DNA of 64,000 bases from an uncultured Lachnospiraceae bacterium (GTDB lineage Bacteria; Bacillota; Clostridia; Lachnospirales; Lachnospiraceae). Of the stretch, positions 8,960 to 17,786 are shown in pieces (position 1 is the stretch's first letter; every line of letters starts with the position of its first letter). The stretch spans positions 19,859 through 83,858 of the forward strand of contig CAJTOW010000003.1 of NCBI GenBank assembly GCA_910577655.1. The letters run 5' to 3'. Made by a program: the position numbers and the translations under genes. The notes below the pieces were generated by a model. It made no database searches. It was not told the DNA's origin and saw nothing but the letters and a program-made list of their open reading frames with translations.

Positions 8960-9616
8960 CTACTTCTCCATGGCAAGCCCGCGGATCTGTCCGAGTCCTT
9001 TTTTCACTGGCGGCATGGAGATCACGATCAGGGTGAGAACTCCCTCGGCCAGAATGAAGGAATAGTTGTAGACAATAGGATACACCCTGACCAGGATCTG
9101 GGGGAAATTGTCCGGCATGTAATCCATCCAGTAGAGATAGCCTCCCAGGGCATGGAAAGCGCCGCGGACCAGGATGCCTGCCAGATAGCCCTTTTGCAGG
9201 CCGTTTGCGGAGTGGGAGAAGAAGCCGGCCAGACCCAGACCGGCAAAGGCCAGTATGTAGTCGCAGCAGACCTGGAAGGGGCTTAGGACATAAGGCTCCT
9301 GGAGAAACTGCAGGATGCCGTAGGCCAGCCCGGTCAGGATTCCGGTGCGGATCCCGTACCAGTGTCCGATCAGGCAGATGAACAGCATACTGAACAGGGT
9401 GACGGATCCCCCATAGGGCAGGGAAAAGACCTTGATGCAGGATGTAACAAAGGAAAGGGCCATGGCAGCGCCGCAGAATACCAGCTGTCTGGCAGAAAGA
9501 CGGGTTTTCTGGTTCCGGGAGATCACCCCGGCCACCAGCAGCAGAAGGGCGGCCGCGGCCGCGCACAAACAAAAGCCAAGGGTAGTGAGGCTTCCGTCAG
9601 GTGTTAAAACAGACAT
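8960..9616 (-). CDS. thiT: Thiamine ECF transporter S-component
   Basis: A 218-residue integral membrane protein with about six hydrophobic segments. The segment LPYGGSVTLFSMLFICLIGH, followed by WYGIRTGILTGLAYGILQF, and the later GYLAGILVRGAFHALGGYLY are characteristic of ThiT, the thiamine-binding S-component of group II ECF transporters. The EcfA/A'/T module must be encoded elsewhere. The N-terminal hydrophobic stretch (about residues 13-33) makes it slightly longer than typical ThiT. Start ATG 9616 with AGGAGG. The TPP riboswitch directly upstream supports the substrate assignment. Confidence 0.93.
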   Translation of the reverse strand: MSVLTPDGSLTTLGFCLCAAAAALLLLVAGVISRNQKTRLSARQLVFCGAAMALSFVTSCIKVFSLPYGGSVTLFSMLFICLIGHWYGIRTGILTGLAYGILQFLQEPYVLSPFQVCCDYILAFAGLGLAGFFSHSANGLQKGYLAGILVRGAFHALGGYLYWMDYMPDNFPQILVRVYPIVYNYSFILAEGVLTLIVISMPPVKKGLGQIRGLAMEK

Positions 9617-9650
9617 AAAAAATCCTCCTTCGCAAACGCACAGGAGGGGA
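9617..9650 (-). promoter_or_regulatory. Possible ribosome-site sequestering hairpin of thiT
   Basis: In the thiT transcript, CCTCCT just after the riboswitch is perfectly complementary to AGGAGG, the thiT ribosome site, 14 bases later, and T's follow. TPP binding could therefore control initiation by exposing or hiding this site. The stem is only 6 bp; the alternative partner inside the aptamer was not worked out. Confidence 0.4.
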
Positions 9651-9661
9651 CTACTGTCAGG

Positions 9662-9750
9662 CAGATGCTTCCTTACGCCGGTATGAACCGGATCAAGTAG
9701 TGAGGGTCAGACCATGGTCTTTCTCAGCCCTTAAGGGCTCCCCTAGCGTG
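9662..9750 (-). ncRNA. TPP riboswitch (THI element)
   Basis: On the minus strand the RNA reads CUAGGGGAGCCC, then GGGCUGAGAAAGA, then GACCCUC, CUUGAUCCGGUUCAUACCGGCG, and UAAGGAAGC. These are the conserved THI-box blocks (GGGG, CUGAGA, ACCC, a CUGAUC-like block, GGxUAAUxCCxGCG, GGGA) in order. It sits 46 bases upstream of thiT and would reduce its expression when thiamine pyrophosphate is plentiful. Confidence 0.93.
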
Positions 9751-9889
9751 TGAAATATGTATGGAACGAAGTATACTCTCATGAAAAAGAATTGTCAAGG
9801 AAAAAGAAAAAGGCCCTTGTATTTGAATGGGTTTTTGGTACAATAGAAGGTAGGCTGAATCTGTGATTCTCCCGGCCAGGGGGAATACT

Positions 9890-10687
9890 ATGAAAAAACA
9901 AACTATGATCAGGGTACGGTGGATTCTGGCGGCGGTCTTTGTGCTGGCGGCAGGCTGTTTCTATGGCTGCGGCCAGGAGGAGGGCCAGGTGGTCCGGCTG
10001 TCTGGTGAGAGCCGGACAGAAGGGCTGGTTTCCGTGCTTCCCGGCGGGGAAGATGCCCAGGCCCAGGAGATACCGGGAAGCGATGGCGGACAGAGCACAG
10101 GCAGTCCGGAAGCAGCAGAAAGTGGTGCCAGACAGGTACCGGGTCACCAGAGTGTACCGGGAAGTGGCGCCGGACAGACTGAGGGACTCAAAAACAGCGG
10201 ACAGACCCGGGAAGAGTCCGGGGTTTGCTATGTCCATGTCTGCGGGGAAGTGGCCAGTCCAGGAGTTTACCGGCTTACACAAGGCCAGCGTATCTACGAG
10301 GCAGTGGAGGCAGCAGGCGGTTTCACGCCCCAGGCCTCCCGCACATGGCTGAATCTGGCGGAGAAGGTGCAGGACGGTATGAAGCTGGAGGTGCCGGATC
10401 TGGATACCGCGGCAAAGCTCCAGTCCTCACGGGATATATGGGGAGCATCCGGGAAACCTGCTGCGGCAGACGGGAGCAGTTCTGGCGCCGGTGACGGCAG
10501 AATCAATATCAACACGGCGACCCGTGAGGAGCTGATGCGTCTAAGCGGCATCGGAGAGGCCAGGGCAGAAGATATCATTTCCTACCGCCAGGAAAAGGGA
10601 TATTTCCAGACCATTGAGGATATTATGAAAGTACCGGGGATCAAGAATGCAGCTTTTCAGAAGATCAAGGACGATATAGTTGTCTGA
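9890..10687 (+). CDS. comEA: ComEA-like DNA-binding competence protein
   Basis: A 265-residue exported protein. The N-terminus has a membrane anchor or lipoprotein-like signal (WILAAVFVLAAGCFYGCG). A low-complexity Gly/Ser/Gln linker to about residue 112 follows. Then come an SLBB domain (VHVCGEVASPGVYRLTQGQR, IYEAVEAAGGFT) and a C-terminal helix-hairpin-helix (ININTATREELMRLSGIGEA, IMKVPGIKNAAFQKIKDDI). This is the standard ComEA layout: surface DNA receptor for uptake. ATG 9890 is preceded by AGGGGG. No comEC follows, so it stands alone here. Confidence 0.88.
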   Translation: MKKQTMIRVRWILAAVFVLAAGCFYGCGQEEGQVVRLSGESRTEGLVSVLPGGEDAQAQEIPGSDGGQSTGSPEAAESGARQVPGHQSVPGSGAGQTEGLKNSGQTREESGVCYVHVCGEVASPGVYRLTQGQRIYEAVEAAGGFTPQASRTWLNLAEKVQDGMKLEVPDLDTAAKLQSSRDIWGASGKPAAADGSSSGAGDGRININTATREELMRLSGIGEARAEDIISYRQEKGYFQTIEDIMKVPGIKNAAFQKIKDDIVV

Positions 10688-10689
10688 GG

Positions 10690-10702
10690 GTAACAGTTCA
10701 GA
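10690..10702 (+). repeat. Dispersed repeat, half copy (3)
   Basis: GTAACAGTTCAGA begins 3 bases after the comEA stop codon. The matching right arm is absent or too diverged to see (AACATCTGTGG follows). It belongs to the family described at 58655. Confidence 0.55.
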
Positions 10703-10742
10703 AAACATCTGTGGACGACTTGCATGAATAGAGGGAGAGAGA

Positions 10743-11441
10743 ATGGCACGAGTTCTGGTAGTAGATGACGAGAAATTAATTGTAAAAGGGATCCGCTTCA
10801 GTCTGGAGCAGGATAATTTTGATGTAGATTGCGCTTATGACGGGGAGGAAGCTATCAGTCTGGCCAGACAGAATGAATACGATATGGTGCTTCTGGATGT
10901 GATGCTGCCCAAACACGATGGCCTGGAGGTATGTCAGGCGATCCGGGAATTCTCGGAGATGCCTATCATCATGCTGACAGCCAAGGGCGGAGATATGGAT
11001 AAGATCCTGGGCCTGGAATACGGTGCCGATGATTATATTACCAAACCCTTCAATATTCTGGAGGTGAAGGCGAGGATCAAGGCCATCATGCGGCGCAATT
11101 CCCGCAAGAACCGCAAATCCAGCCAGCCGGAGAGCCGGATGATCATTGCCAGGGATTTGAAGCTGGATAAGGAGGGACGCAGAGTCTTCATAGGCGAGAA
11201 GGAGATCAATCTGACGGCCAAGGAATTCGACCTGCTGGAGCTTCTGGTATGCAATCCCAACAGGGTCTACAGCCGGGAGGAGCTGTTGTCCTTTGTATGG
11301 GGGAACAAGGCTACCGAGTCCGGGGATGTACGCACAGTGGATGTCCATGTGCGGCGTCTCAGGGAGAAGATCGAGCCCAGCCCCAGCGATCCCAAGTATG
11401 TATATACCAAGTGGGGAGTGGGATACTACTTCCGCTCCTGA
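10743..11441 (+). CDS. OmpR/PhoB-type response regulator (orphan)
   Basis: A 232-residue two-domain regulator. The receiver domain starts MARVLVVDDEKLIVKG, with the phospho-acceptor at D52 (VLLDVMLPKHDG), T in MLTAKG, and K in YITKPF. The C-terminal winged helix spans about 130-232 (NLTAKEFDLLELLV, RTVDVHVRRLREK, KWGVGYYF). No histidine kinase gene is adjacent, so its partner is elsewhere. The overall look is like the YycF/WalR and PhoP groups, but the target cannot be told from sequence. Confidence 0.88.
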   Translation: MARVLVVDDEKLIVKGIRFSLEQDNFDVDCAYDGEEAISLARQNEYDMVLLDVMLPKHDGLEVCQAIREFSEMPIIMLTAKGGDMDKILGLEYGADDYITKPFNILEVKARIKAIMRRNSRKNRKSSQPESRMIIARDLKLDKEGRRVFIGEKEINLTAKEFDLLELLVCNPNRVYSREELLSFVWGNKATESGDVRTVDVHVRRLREKIEPSPSDPKYVYTKWGVGYYFRS

Positions 11442-11513
11442 TGAAAAGCAAAATAAGTCAGTACAGGCGGCAGCTCCCATTATCTGGGCTTTCGCCGGAA
11501 TGGAGACAGAAGC

Positions 11514-12023
11514 ATGGATATTCTGATTCGGAAGGTGGAACCTGGGGACCTGGATGCGGTGGCCCGGATTGAGGCGGCCTGCTTCCCGGCGGCGGAGGCA
11601 GCGCCGGGAAAGGTTCTGGCCCAGCGGATCGCCACATTTCCCGACAGCTTTTTCGTGGCTGTGAAGGATGGGAAGGCGGCTGGTTTTATCAATGGATGTG
11701 CTACGGATGAGCGGGTCATCTGCGACCCCATGTTTGAAGATCTGACTTATCACAAGCCGGAGGGGCGCTATCAGAGCATCTTCGGTCTAGATGTGCTGCC
11801 GGAGTACCGGCACCAGGGCATTGCCCGCAGACTGATGGAGCATATGATCCAGGATGCCAGAGAGCGGGGAAGGCGGGGACTGATTCTGACCTGCAAGGAA
11901 CATCTTATGGGATTTTACGGCTCCTTCGGTTACCGGAGTCTGGGTATCTCAGAATCGGTTCACGGGGGAGCAGTCTGGTATGATATGATCCTGGAATTCG
12001 AGAACCTGCGGGAGGTGCCATGA
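11514..12023 (+). CDS. GNAT-family N-acetyltransferase
   Basis: A 169-residue protein with the GNAT fold signature: N-terminal IRKVEPGDLDAVARIEAACF, and the acetyl-CoA loop DVLPEYRHQGIARRLMEHMI. It is closest in pattern to the small-amine acetyltransferases (for example FGLDVLPEYRHQG). The substrate is unknown. The ATG at 11514 has GGAGACAG upstream. Its stop overlaps the start of the next gene (ATGA at 12020-12023), implying co-translation with the acyltransferase-like protein. Confidence 0.82.
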   Translation: MDILIRKVEPGDLDAVARIEAACFPAAEAAPGKVLAQRIATFPDSFFVAVKDGKAAGFINGCATDERVICDPMFEDLTYHKPEGRYQSIFGLDVLPEYRHQGIARRLMEHMIQDARERGRRGLILTCKEHLMGFYGSFGYRSLGISESVHGGAVWYDMILEFENLREVP

Positions 12024-13483
12024 CCAAGAAAAAGACCATCAGCAAATGGAGACGGCTGGACAATACAGCCAATATCTTTCCGGTAATCGCAAGTGAGTCC
12101 ATGAGCCAGGTGTTCCGTGTCTCGGTGACTCTTAAAAAGGAGGTCCGGCCAGAGCTTTTACAGCAGGCGCTGGAGGATATCCTGCCACATATCAGCAATT
12201 TCCGGGTGCGCCTGCGCCGGGGGCTTTTCTGGTATTATTTTGAGGAGAATACAAAGATACCGGTGGTGCAGAAGGAGACACGCTATCCCTGCCGGTATAT
12301 CGACCCCTACAGCAACCGTCAGTTTCTGTTCAGGGTCACCTACTATGAGCGGCGGATCAACCTGGAGATGTTCCATGGGCTGACCGATGGCATGGGGGCT
12401 GCCGATTTTCTCAAGGCCCTGACCTGCCGGTATCTGCAGCTGGCAGAGGGAGAAGAAGGCGCGGAATTTTCAGGGGATGAAAAGCCCGTGTTCCACAAGT
12501 TTTTCGTGGAGGACAGTTATCTGAAGAACTACCAGAATATCCCCCACAGAAGCTACAGCTCCCGTCCCGCCTACCGTCTGGAGGGGCACTACCTTCCGGT
12601 GGGGATTTCCCAGATACTCCATATCTACGCGGATTTAAAGGAGCTGAAGAAGGTGTGCCACGGCCACGGGGTCAGCATCACAAAATACCTTGCAGCTGTA
12701 GTGATCTGGTCCATCTGGCAGGAGTATCTGGAAGGGAAGGCCTGGGACCAGCCGGTGGTGCTGAATCTGCCTATTAATCTCCGTGCTTTTTTTGGATCAG
12801 ATACCATGGCGAACTTTTTTGCCGTCACTATGATCGGGTGCCTCTTTAAAGAGCCGGATATGGATTTTGACCATCTTCTGGGGATCGTTTCCAGACAGAT
12901 GGACAGAAAGATAGCCAAGAAGCGTCTGGAGGAGTGCATTTCCTACAATGTTTCCAATGAGAAAAAGTGGTATCTGAGGGTAACGCCTCTTGTGATCAAA
13001 AGCATCGTCCTGAAGCTGGTATTCCGGCTCAAGGACAGGGCTTATACCATGACCTTGTCCAATATCGGCCCTGTATCGGTGGATGAACGCTACCAGGACG
13101 AGATCGAGAGGTTCCATGTGATTATCGGTGTATCCCGGAGACAGCCGGTGAAATGTACCGTGTGTTCTTATGGGGAAGAGGTGGTCATCACCTTTGCCTC
13201 TGTCTTCTCGGACAACCATCTGCAGCGTGGCTTTATGGATAAGCTCCATGAGGACGGCATCAGTCTGAGGGTGGAGGGGAATGATCCTTCTGCCGCCCGC
13301 AAACGGGATATGTATCCGCGGGTCCGCAAAGTCCTGGTCCGTCAGAAGGGCGGGGAGGCAAAGGCGTCCCGCATGGTGAAGCGGGTGGGAAGGACCGGCG
13401 GAACCATCGCCAGGGGAACAAAGGAATACCTGGGCGGAGACCGGGATCTGAAAGAAGAACTGAAACGGAGGCTTCATGTCTGA
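12020..13483 (+). CDS. Condensation/alcohol acetyltransferase-like protein
   Basis: A 487-residue protein resembling the CoA-dependent acyltransferase superfamily. The region around residues 115-130 (NLEMFHGLTDGMGAADFLKA) looks like a variant HxxxDG catalytic motif. A later LNLPINLRAFFGSDTMANFF matches the second conserved block. Such proteins may join acyl groups to alcohols or amines, or may be inactive relatives. It is translationally coupled to the GNAT gene. An alpha/beta hydrolase gene follows. Substrate unknown. Confidence 0.62.
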   Translation: MTKKKTISKWRRLDNTANIFPVIASESMSQVFRVSVTLKKEVRPELLQQALEDILPHISNFRVRLRRGLFWYYFEENTKIPVVQKETRYPCRYIDPYSNRQFLFRVTYYERRINLEMFHGLTDGMGAADFLKALTCRYLQLAEGEEGAEFSGDEKPVFHKFFVEDSYLKNYQNIPHRSYSSRPAYRLEGHYLPVGISQILHIYADLKELKKVCHGHGVSITKYLAAVVIWSIWQEYLEGKAWDQPVVLNLPINLRAFFGSDTMANFFAVTMIGCLFKEPDMDFDHLLGIVSRQMDRKIAKKRLEECISYNVSNEKKWYLRVTPLVIKSIVLKLVFRLKDRAYTMTLSNIGPVSVDERYQDEIERFHVIIGVSRRQPVKCTVCSYGEEVVITFASVFSDNHLQRGFMDKLHEDGISLRVEGNDPSAARKRDMYPRVRKVLVRQKGGEAKASRMVKRVGRTGGTIARGTKEYLGGDRDLKEELKRRLHV

Positions 13484-13530
13484 AACCGGCATATCCAAAC
13501 CGGATGCCGGATCAGAGGATAGGAATATAT

Positions 13531-14511
13531 ATGAGAGATAAGAAAGTGAGCCTGCGCGGCGCGCTGGTCCGCGACATGATGAAGGATATGATGGAGACGG
13601 CCAGGGGACACAAGTTCCAGACCGGGGAGGTACGCAAGAATCCCAGAGAACGGGTCTGGATCTGTCCGGAGGGCTGTGAGTATGAGATCATTGAAAGGGA
13701 AGAATTCCGGATGGAGTACCTGCAGCCGGCTGGGATCGCCACAGGGCGGGTGATCCTGCAGCTTCACGGCGGCGGCTACATCGGACCTATGAAGAATATT
13801 TACCGGGATTTTGCGAAGCTCTATTCCAGATACAGTATGGGGGCCGATGTGCTGACGGTGGACTATAGGGTAGCGCCGGAACATCCTTATCCCGCGGCGC
13901 TTGAGGATGCCCTGGACGCCTACCGCTGGCTGATCCAGGAACGGCGGTACAAGGCGAAGAATATCATCGTCGCAGGGGATTCTGCCGGGGGCGGGCTGGC
14001 ATTTGCCATGGTCATGTATCTGAGGGATCACAGGCTGCCGCTGCCTGGCGGGATCATCGGCATGTCCCCCTGGGGGGATTTAACCTGCAGCGGGGAGAGT
14101 TATGAGACAAATTACAGCCGGGATCCCCAGTTTGGCAATACCAGGGACAGTATGCTCTATAACTGTCCCTATGTGGGAGACGAGGATCCTGAGAATCCCT
14201 ATATATCCCCGGTGTTTGGCAGCTTTGCCAAGCTTCCGCCGGTGCTTTTGCAGGCCGGAAGCGAGGAGATGCTTCTTAGCGACACCCTGACCATAGCCGG
14301 GAAGCTGCGCGGGGAGCACAGAAAGCTCAGGGTGTCGGTCTATGACGGGATGTTTCATGTGTTCCAGATGGCATACCGGCTGGTGCCTGAGGCCAGGGAA
14401 GCCTGGGAGGAAGTGGAGACATTCCTGCATATCGTCTACAAGCTCCAGAAAGGGTCTGGAGGGAAGAAAGTCCGGGTGGTCCGCAATCCCGGAAAGGGGA
14501 GGCGGCCATGA
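13531..14511 (+). CDS. Alpha/beta hydrolase of the hormone-sensitive lipase type
   Basis: A 326-residue esterase-like protein. The oxyanion motif LHGGGYIGP, the nucleophile elbow GDSAGGG, and the late DGMFHVF histidine region are all present, with an acidic residue expected near QAGSEEMLLSD. This is the HSL/alpha-beta hydrolase-3 pattern. I chose ATG 13531, 6 bases after AGGATAGGAA, rather than the in-frame ATG 13504, which has no ribosome site. Its last bases overlap rlmH. Substrate is unknown but short acyl esters are typical. Confidence 0.83.
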   Translation: MRDKKVSLRGALVRDMMKDMMETARGHKFQTGEVRKNPRERVWICPEGCEYEIIEREEFRMEYLQPAGIATGRVILQLHGGGYIGPMKNIYRDFAKLYSRYSMGADVLTVDYRVAPEHPYPAALEDALDAYRWLIQERRYKAKNIIVAGDSAGGGLAFAMVMYLRDHRLPLPGGIIGMSPWGDLTCSGESYETNYSRDPQFGNTRDSMLYNCPYVGDEDPENPYISPVFGSFAKLPPVLLQAGSEEMLLSDTLTIAGKLRGEHRKLRVSVYDGMFHVFQMAYRLVPEAREAWEEVETFLHIVYKLQKGSGGKKVRVVRNPGKGRRP

Positions 14512-14987
14512 GGATTACGGTGGTGGCAATGGGCAAGGTGAAGGAACGGTTTTTTGCCGATGCCATCGGGGAATACAGCAAACGTCTCAGCCGCTACTGC
14601 AAGCTGGATATCCTCCAGGTAGCGGATGAGAAGACGCCGGATGGGGCCGGCAGTGCCCTGGAGCGGCAGATCCGGGATAAGGAAGGGGAACGGATCCTGG
14701 CACAGCTTAAAGAGGGGATGTATGTGGTGGCCCTGGCTATTGAGGGGAAGATGCTTTCCTCTGAGGAGCTGGCATCCCGGATCCAGCAGCTGGGCACAGG
14801 GGGACAAAGCCATATCGCCCTGGTGATCGGCGGTTCCCTGGGACTGTCGGAGGCGGTGCTTAAGCGGGCTGACTGCCTGCTGAGCTTCTCCCGGATGACC
14901 TTTCCCCATCAGCTGATGCGGGTGATTCTGCTGGAGCAGCTCTACCGCGGGTTTCGGATCATAGCGGGAGAGCCATATCATAAGTAG
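14508..14987 (+). CDS. rlmH: 23S rRNA pseudouridine-1915 N3-methyltransferase
   Basis: A 159-residue SPOUT methyltransferase, exactly the family length. Visible signatures are MRITVVAMGKVKERFF at the N-terminus, HIALVIGGSLGLSEAVL (the knot and AdoMet site), LSFSRMTFPHQLMRVILLEQ, and the C-terminal YRGFRIIAGEPYHK. It modifies helix 69 of the large ribosomal subunit. It overlaps the hydrolase gene by 4 bases (ATGA). Confidence 0.95.
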   Translation: MRITVVAMGKVKERFFADAIGEYSKRLSRYCKLDILQVADEKTPDGAGSALERQIRDKEGERILAQLKEGMYVVALAIEGKMLSSEELASRIQQLGTGGQSHIALVIGGSLGLSEAVLKRADCLLSFSRMTFPHQLMRVILLEQLYRGFRIIAGEPYHK

Positions 14988-15205
14988 GCAGATAACATCC
15001 CGGAAAGGGGGGAACCATCTTTGCCGGATGTACGGCGGATTGCATGGTCATCCTGCCCGTTCCCGGACATTTATAACACGGCAACCTTTCAGATATGCCG
15101 GCTGTCTGTACAGCCGGGTGTCTGGATTGTTACATATATTATATGTACCTCCGGAATCTCAACTCCGGAAGCACGCATCAATCATATAAGGAGGCATGAT
15201 TTACT

Positions 15206-15919
15206 ATGAAACGATTCAAAAGACAATGGATGACCGGGCTTGGGGCCGTGCTGCTGGCCTCAGCCCTTACGGTGACAGCCTGGGCGGCAGAGAGACTTGA
15301 TACAGTCTCCGATACCTACTGGGACGAGAACACAGTCACCATGGCCCGCTGGGACGAGGTGGACGATGCTTACCAGTATGAGGTCTATTTGTACCGGGAT
15401 GAGAGCAAGGTGACGGAGAAGACCACCTCCAAGAATTATTTCAATTTCAAGAGTTTTATGACCAAAGAAGGGGATTACATTTTCCGGGTCCGTGCTCTTG
15501 CCAAGCGCAGCAGCAAGGACTATACCAATGGATACTGGTCAGATGATTCGGACAGCTGTTATATATCCGAAGATTATGCCGAACTCCTCAAAAACGGCGG
15601 TCAGATTGACACGGAGAATGCAGGCCCCGGCGCACCCGCCAAAGAGGCAAAGGGAGCCTGGGTTCAGGATGAGACCGGCTGGTGGTACAAGAATGCGGAC
15701 GGTACCTACCCGACAGACGGGTGGTTCCAGGATCCGGCAGATGGCCGCTGGTATTTCTTTGATCCCCAGGGCTACATGGTGACCGGCTGGATCGAGCGGG
15801 ACGGTGCCCGCTATTACTGCGATGCCCAGGGAACTCCCTCCGGCGCCATGGTGACCGGAACCTATACGGTGGACGGGGTGGAATACCAGTTCAGTGAGTC
15901 CGGGGCTCTGGCCCAGTAG
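15206..15919 (+). CDS. Secreted protein with C-terminal cell-wall-binding repeats
   Basis: A 237-residue protein with a signal peptide (RQWMTGLGAVLLASALTVTA, cleavage near AWA-AE). A fibronectin-like region follows (RWDEVDDAYQYEVYLYRDES). The C-terminal third has aromatic choline-binding-type repeats (WVQDETGWWYKNADGTYPTD, WFQDPADGRWYFFDPQGYM, WIERDGARYYCDAQG). These repeats bind teichoic acid or glycan at the cell surface. No catalytic domain is visible. A palindrome TACATATATTATATGTA (15131-15147) in the leader may be a regulatory site. Confidence 0.8.
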   Translation: MKRFKRQWMTGLGAVLLASALTVTAWAAERLDTVSDTYWDENTVTMARWDEVDDAYQYEVYLYRDESKVTEKTTSKNYFNFKSFMTKEGDYIFRVRALAKRSSKDYTNGYWSDDSDSCYISEDYAELLKNGGQIDTENAGPGAPAKEAKGAWVQDETGWWYKNADGTYPTDGWFQDPADGRWYFFDPQGYMVTGWIERDGARYYCDAQGTPSGAMVTGTYTVDGVEYQFSESGALAQ

Positions 15920-15964
15920 GGATGAGTCCGGGCACCTTGTTATCTGGTTTATGAAAATTGGCCG

Positions 15965-16012
15965 TTCCGGTCAGTCTGCGCATCTGCGGCGCAGGCTGGC
16001 CGGAATATTTTT
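15965..16012 (+). terminator. Rho-independent terminator upstream of the spoIIIA operon
   Basis: TTCCGGTCAGTCTGCGC (15965-15981) pairs with GCGCAGGCTGGCCGGAA (15989-16005), followed by TATTTTT. It closes the wall-binding protein gene. A TATAAT box follows at 16025-16030, just ahead of spoIIIAA. Confidence 0.8.
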
Positions 16013-16051
16013 ATCTGCCTCTCATATAATGAAATTATGAAGGAGGTGGAC

Positions 16052-17011
16052 ATGGGCTGTAAGGAAGATGTTTTACAGATTTTCCCAAAAGATATCCGGT
16101 TTATTCTGGGACAGGTATCCGTGGATTTCGGGCAGGTGCAGGAAATCCGGCTGCGGGTTCAGGGCCCTCTTCTTATGATCTGTCAGAATCAGGAATTCTA
16201 CGTTACTTCAGAAGGAACATTAAGTACACAGGCAAGGGACGCTTATGAGGTGTCTGCCAGAGAACTGAAAGAGACACTGGAATATATGGGACGGTATTCT
16301 CTGTATGCCTTTGAAGAGGAGATGAAGCAGGGCTTTCTCACCATACCCGGAGGTCACAGGGTTGGGCTTGCAGGAAGAACTATATGTGATGAAAAAGGTA
16401 TCCGGTCCATGAAATATATATCATCCATCAATGTCCGTCTCGCCCACCAGATCCGTGGATGTGCAGATCCGGTGCTTCCATGGATGTATGAAAGGGGGGA
16501 AATCTGTCATACCCTGATCCTTTCCCCGCCCAGATGCGGAAAGACGACGCTTCTGCGGGATCTGGTCCGTCAGATCTCCGATGGAGGCCGGGAGCATCCA
16601 GGCATGAACGTGGGGGTGGTGGACGAGCGGTCAGAGATCGCGGCCTGTTATCAGGGAGTTCCCCAGAATGACCTGGGCATCCGTACCGACGTGCTGGACT
16701 GCTGTCCCAAGGCCAGGGGGATCTGGATGCTGATCCGTACCATGTCCCCCCAGGTGATCGCAGTGGACGAGATCGGAAGCAGGGAGGAGATGGAGGCCCT
16801 GGAATATGTGATGAACTGCGGCTGCCGGATCATAGCCACCATCCATGGCAGTTCCATAGAGGATGTGCAGAAGAAACCTGCCCTGGCGAGGCTGGTGGCA
16901 GAGCGGTGGTTTGGACGGTACCTGATCCTAAAGCCCCAGAAAAAGGTGGGAGGAAGGATCGGAATCTACGACGGACAAGGAGTAAAACTGTGTGAGACAG
17001 GAGGCGGATAG
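16052..17011 (+). CDS. spoIIIAA: Stage III sporulation protein AA (ATPase)
   Basis: A 319-residue AAA-type ATPase thought to energise the SpoIIIA-SpoIIQ feeding-tube channel at the forespore septum. Walker A is in LSPPRCGKTTLLRDL, followed by GVVDERSEIAACYQG and the Walker B-like VIAVDEIGSREEMEAL. The start is ATG 16052, 4 bases after AAGGAGGTG; the ATG at 16037 has no ribosome site. It is the first of eight co-directional genes. In B. subtilis the operon is transcribed by sigma-E in the mother cell. Confidence 0.95.
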   Translation: MGCKEDVLQIFPKDIRFILGQVSVDFGQVQEIRLRVQGPLLMICQNQEFYVTSEGTLSTQARDAYEVSARELKETLEYMGRYSLYAFEEEMKQGFLTIPGGHRVGLAGRTICDEKGIRSMKYISSINVRLAHQIRGCADPVLPWMYERGEICHTLILSPPRCGKTTLLRDLVRQISDGGREHPGMNVGVVDERSEIAACYQGVPQNDLGIRTDVLDCCPKARGIWMLIRTMSPQVIAVDEIGSREEMEALEYVMNCGCRIIATIHGSSIEDVQKKPALARLVAERWFGRYLILKPQKKVGGRIGIYDGQGVKLCETGGG

Positions 17012-17012
17012 T

Positions 17013-17546
17013 GTGGGGATAGGCGTGATGATGAAGCTTTTTGGCAGTGTACTGCTTATGACAGGAACCTCCGGCTACGGATTCTGGAAAGCCGCATGCT
17101 ACAAGCGCCGGATCAGCCTGCTGGAGCAGCTGCGTCAGATGGTATTTCTGTTAAAAGGACAAGTACTCTATGCCAACGCGACTCTGGAGGAGGCTTTCGA
17201 GGCAGTGGGAAAAAGGACAGAAGGGCAGCTGTCCCGGCTGTTCCTCTATGTGGCAGAGCGGATAAAAAAGCAGCAGGGGGAAGTGTTTTTTACCATATGG
17301 AAGGAGGCCGTGGCAGAGCTGCTGGCAGACTCGGAGTTAAAGGCGGAGGACAGACAGCAGCTGACAGCCATGGGAGAGCATCTGGGCTTTCTGGATAAGG
17401 ACATGCAGGAGCGGAATCTGCTTCTGTATCTGGAGCAGCTGGATCAGGGGATCAGGGAGCTGCAAAGCCACAGGCAGGAGAGGTGCAGACTATACACCAG
17501 CCTGGGAGTCATGGCTGGAATGTTCCTGGCCATATTGCTGTGCTGA
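17013..17546 (+). CDS. spoIIIAB: Stage III sporulation protein AB
   Basis: A 177-residue membrane-associated protein. It has an N-terminal hydrophobic segment (GSVLLMTGTSGYGFWKA), a helical body typical of SpoIIIAB (LLEQLRQMVFLLKGQVLYAN), and a C-terminal hydrophobic tail. GTG 17013 is chosen because AGGAGG lies 9 bases upstream at 16999-17004; it starts 2 bases after the spoIIIAA stop. Structurally related to GspF-type proteins. Confidence 0.92.
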   Translation: MGIGVMMKLFGSVLLMTGTSGYGFWKAACYKRRISLLEQLRQMVFLLKGQVLYANATLEEAFEAVGKRTEGQLSRLFLYVAERIKKQQGEVFFTIWKEAVAELLADSELKAEDRQQLTAMGEHLGFLDKDMQERNLLLYLEQLDQGIRELQSHRQERCRLYTSLGVMAGMFLAILLC

Positions 17547-17556
17547 AGGAGGGCAT

Positions 17557-17751
17557 ATGGGGGTCAATCTGATATTCAAAATAGCGGCGGTAGGAATTCT
17601 GGTATCCGTCATCTGCCAGGTCCTGAAACACAGCGGAAGAGAGGAGCAGGCATTTCTGACCAGTCTGGCAGGCCTGATCCTGGTGCTGTTCTGGATGGTG
17701 CCGTACATATATGAGCTTTTTGAGACCATCAAGAATTTATTTGCGTTGTAG
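17557..17751 (+). CDS. spoIIIAC: Stage III sporulation protein AC
   Basis: A 64-residue protein with two hydrophobic helices (LIFKIAAVGILVSVICQVL and FLTSLAGLILVLFWMVPYI), exactly the short SpoIIIAC pattern. AAGGAGGG precedes ATG 17557. It is an integral membrane part of the SpoIIIA complex. Confidence 0.94.
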   Translation: MGVNLIFKIAAVGILVSVICQVLKHSGREEQAFLTSLAGLILVLFWMVPYIYELFETIKNLFAL

Positions 17752-17786
17752 GAAATTTCCGGTTTATCCGGGTTAGGAGATGGGAC

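Noticed and set aside
15021..15209. 62-codon frame before the wall-binding protein gene
   Set aside because: TTG start, composition unlike a protein, and it overlaps the leader and palindrome of the next gene.
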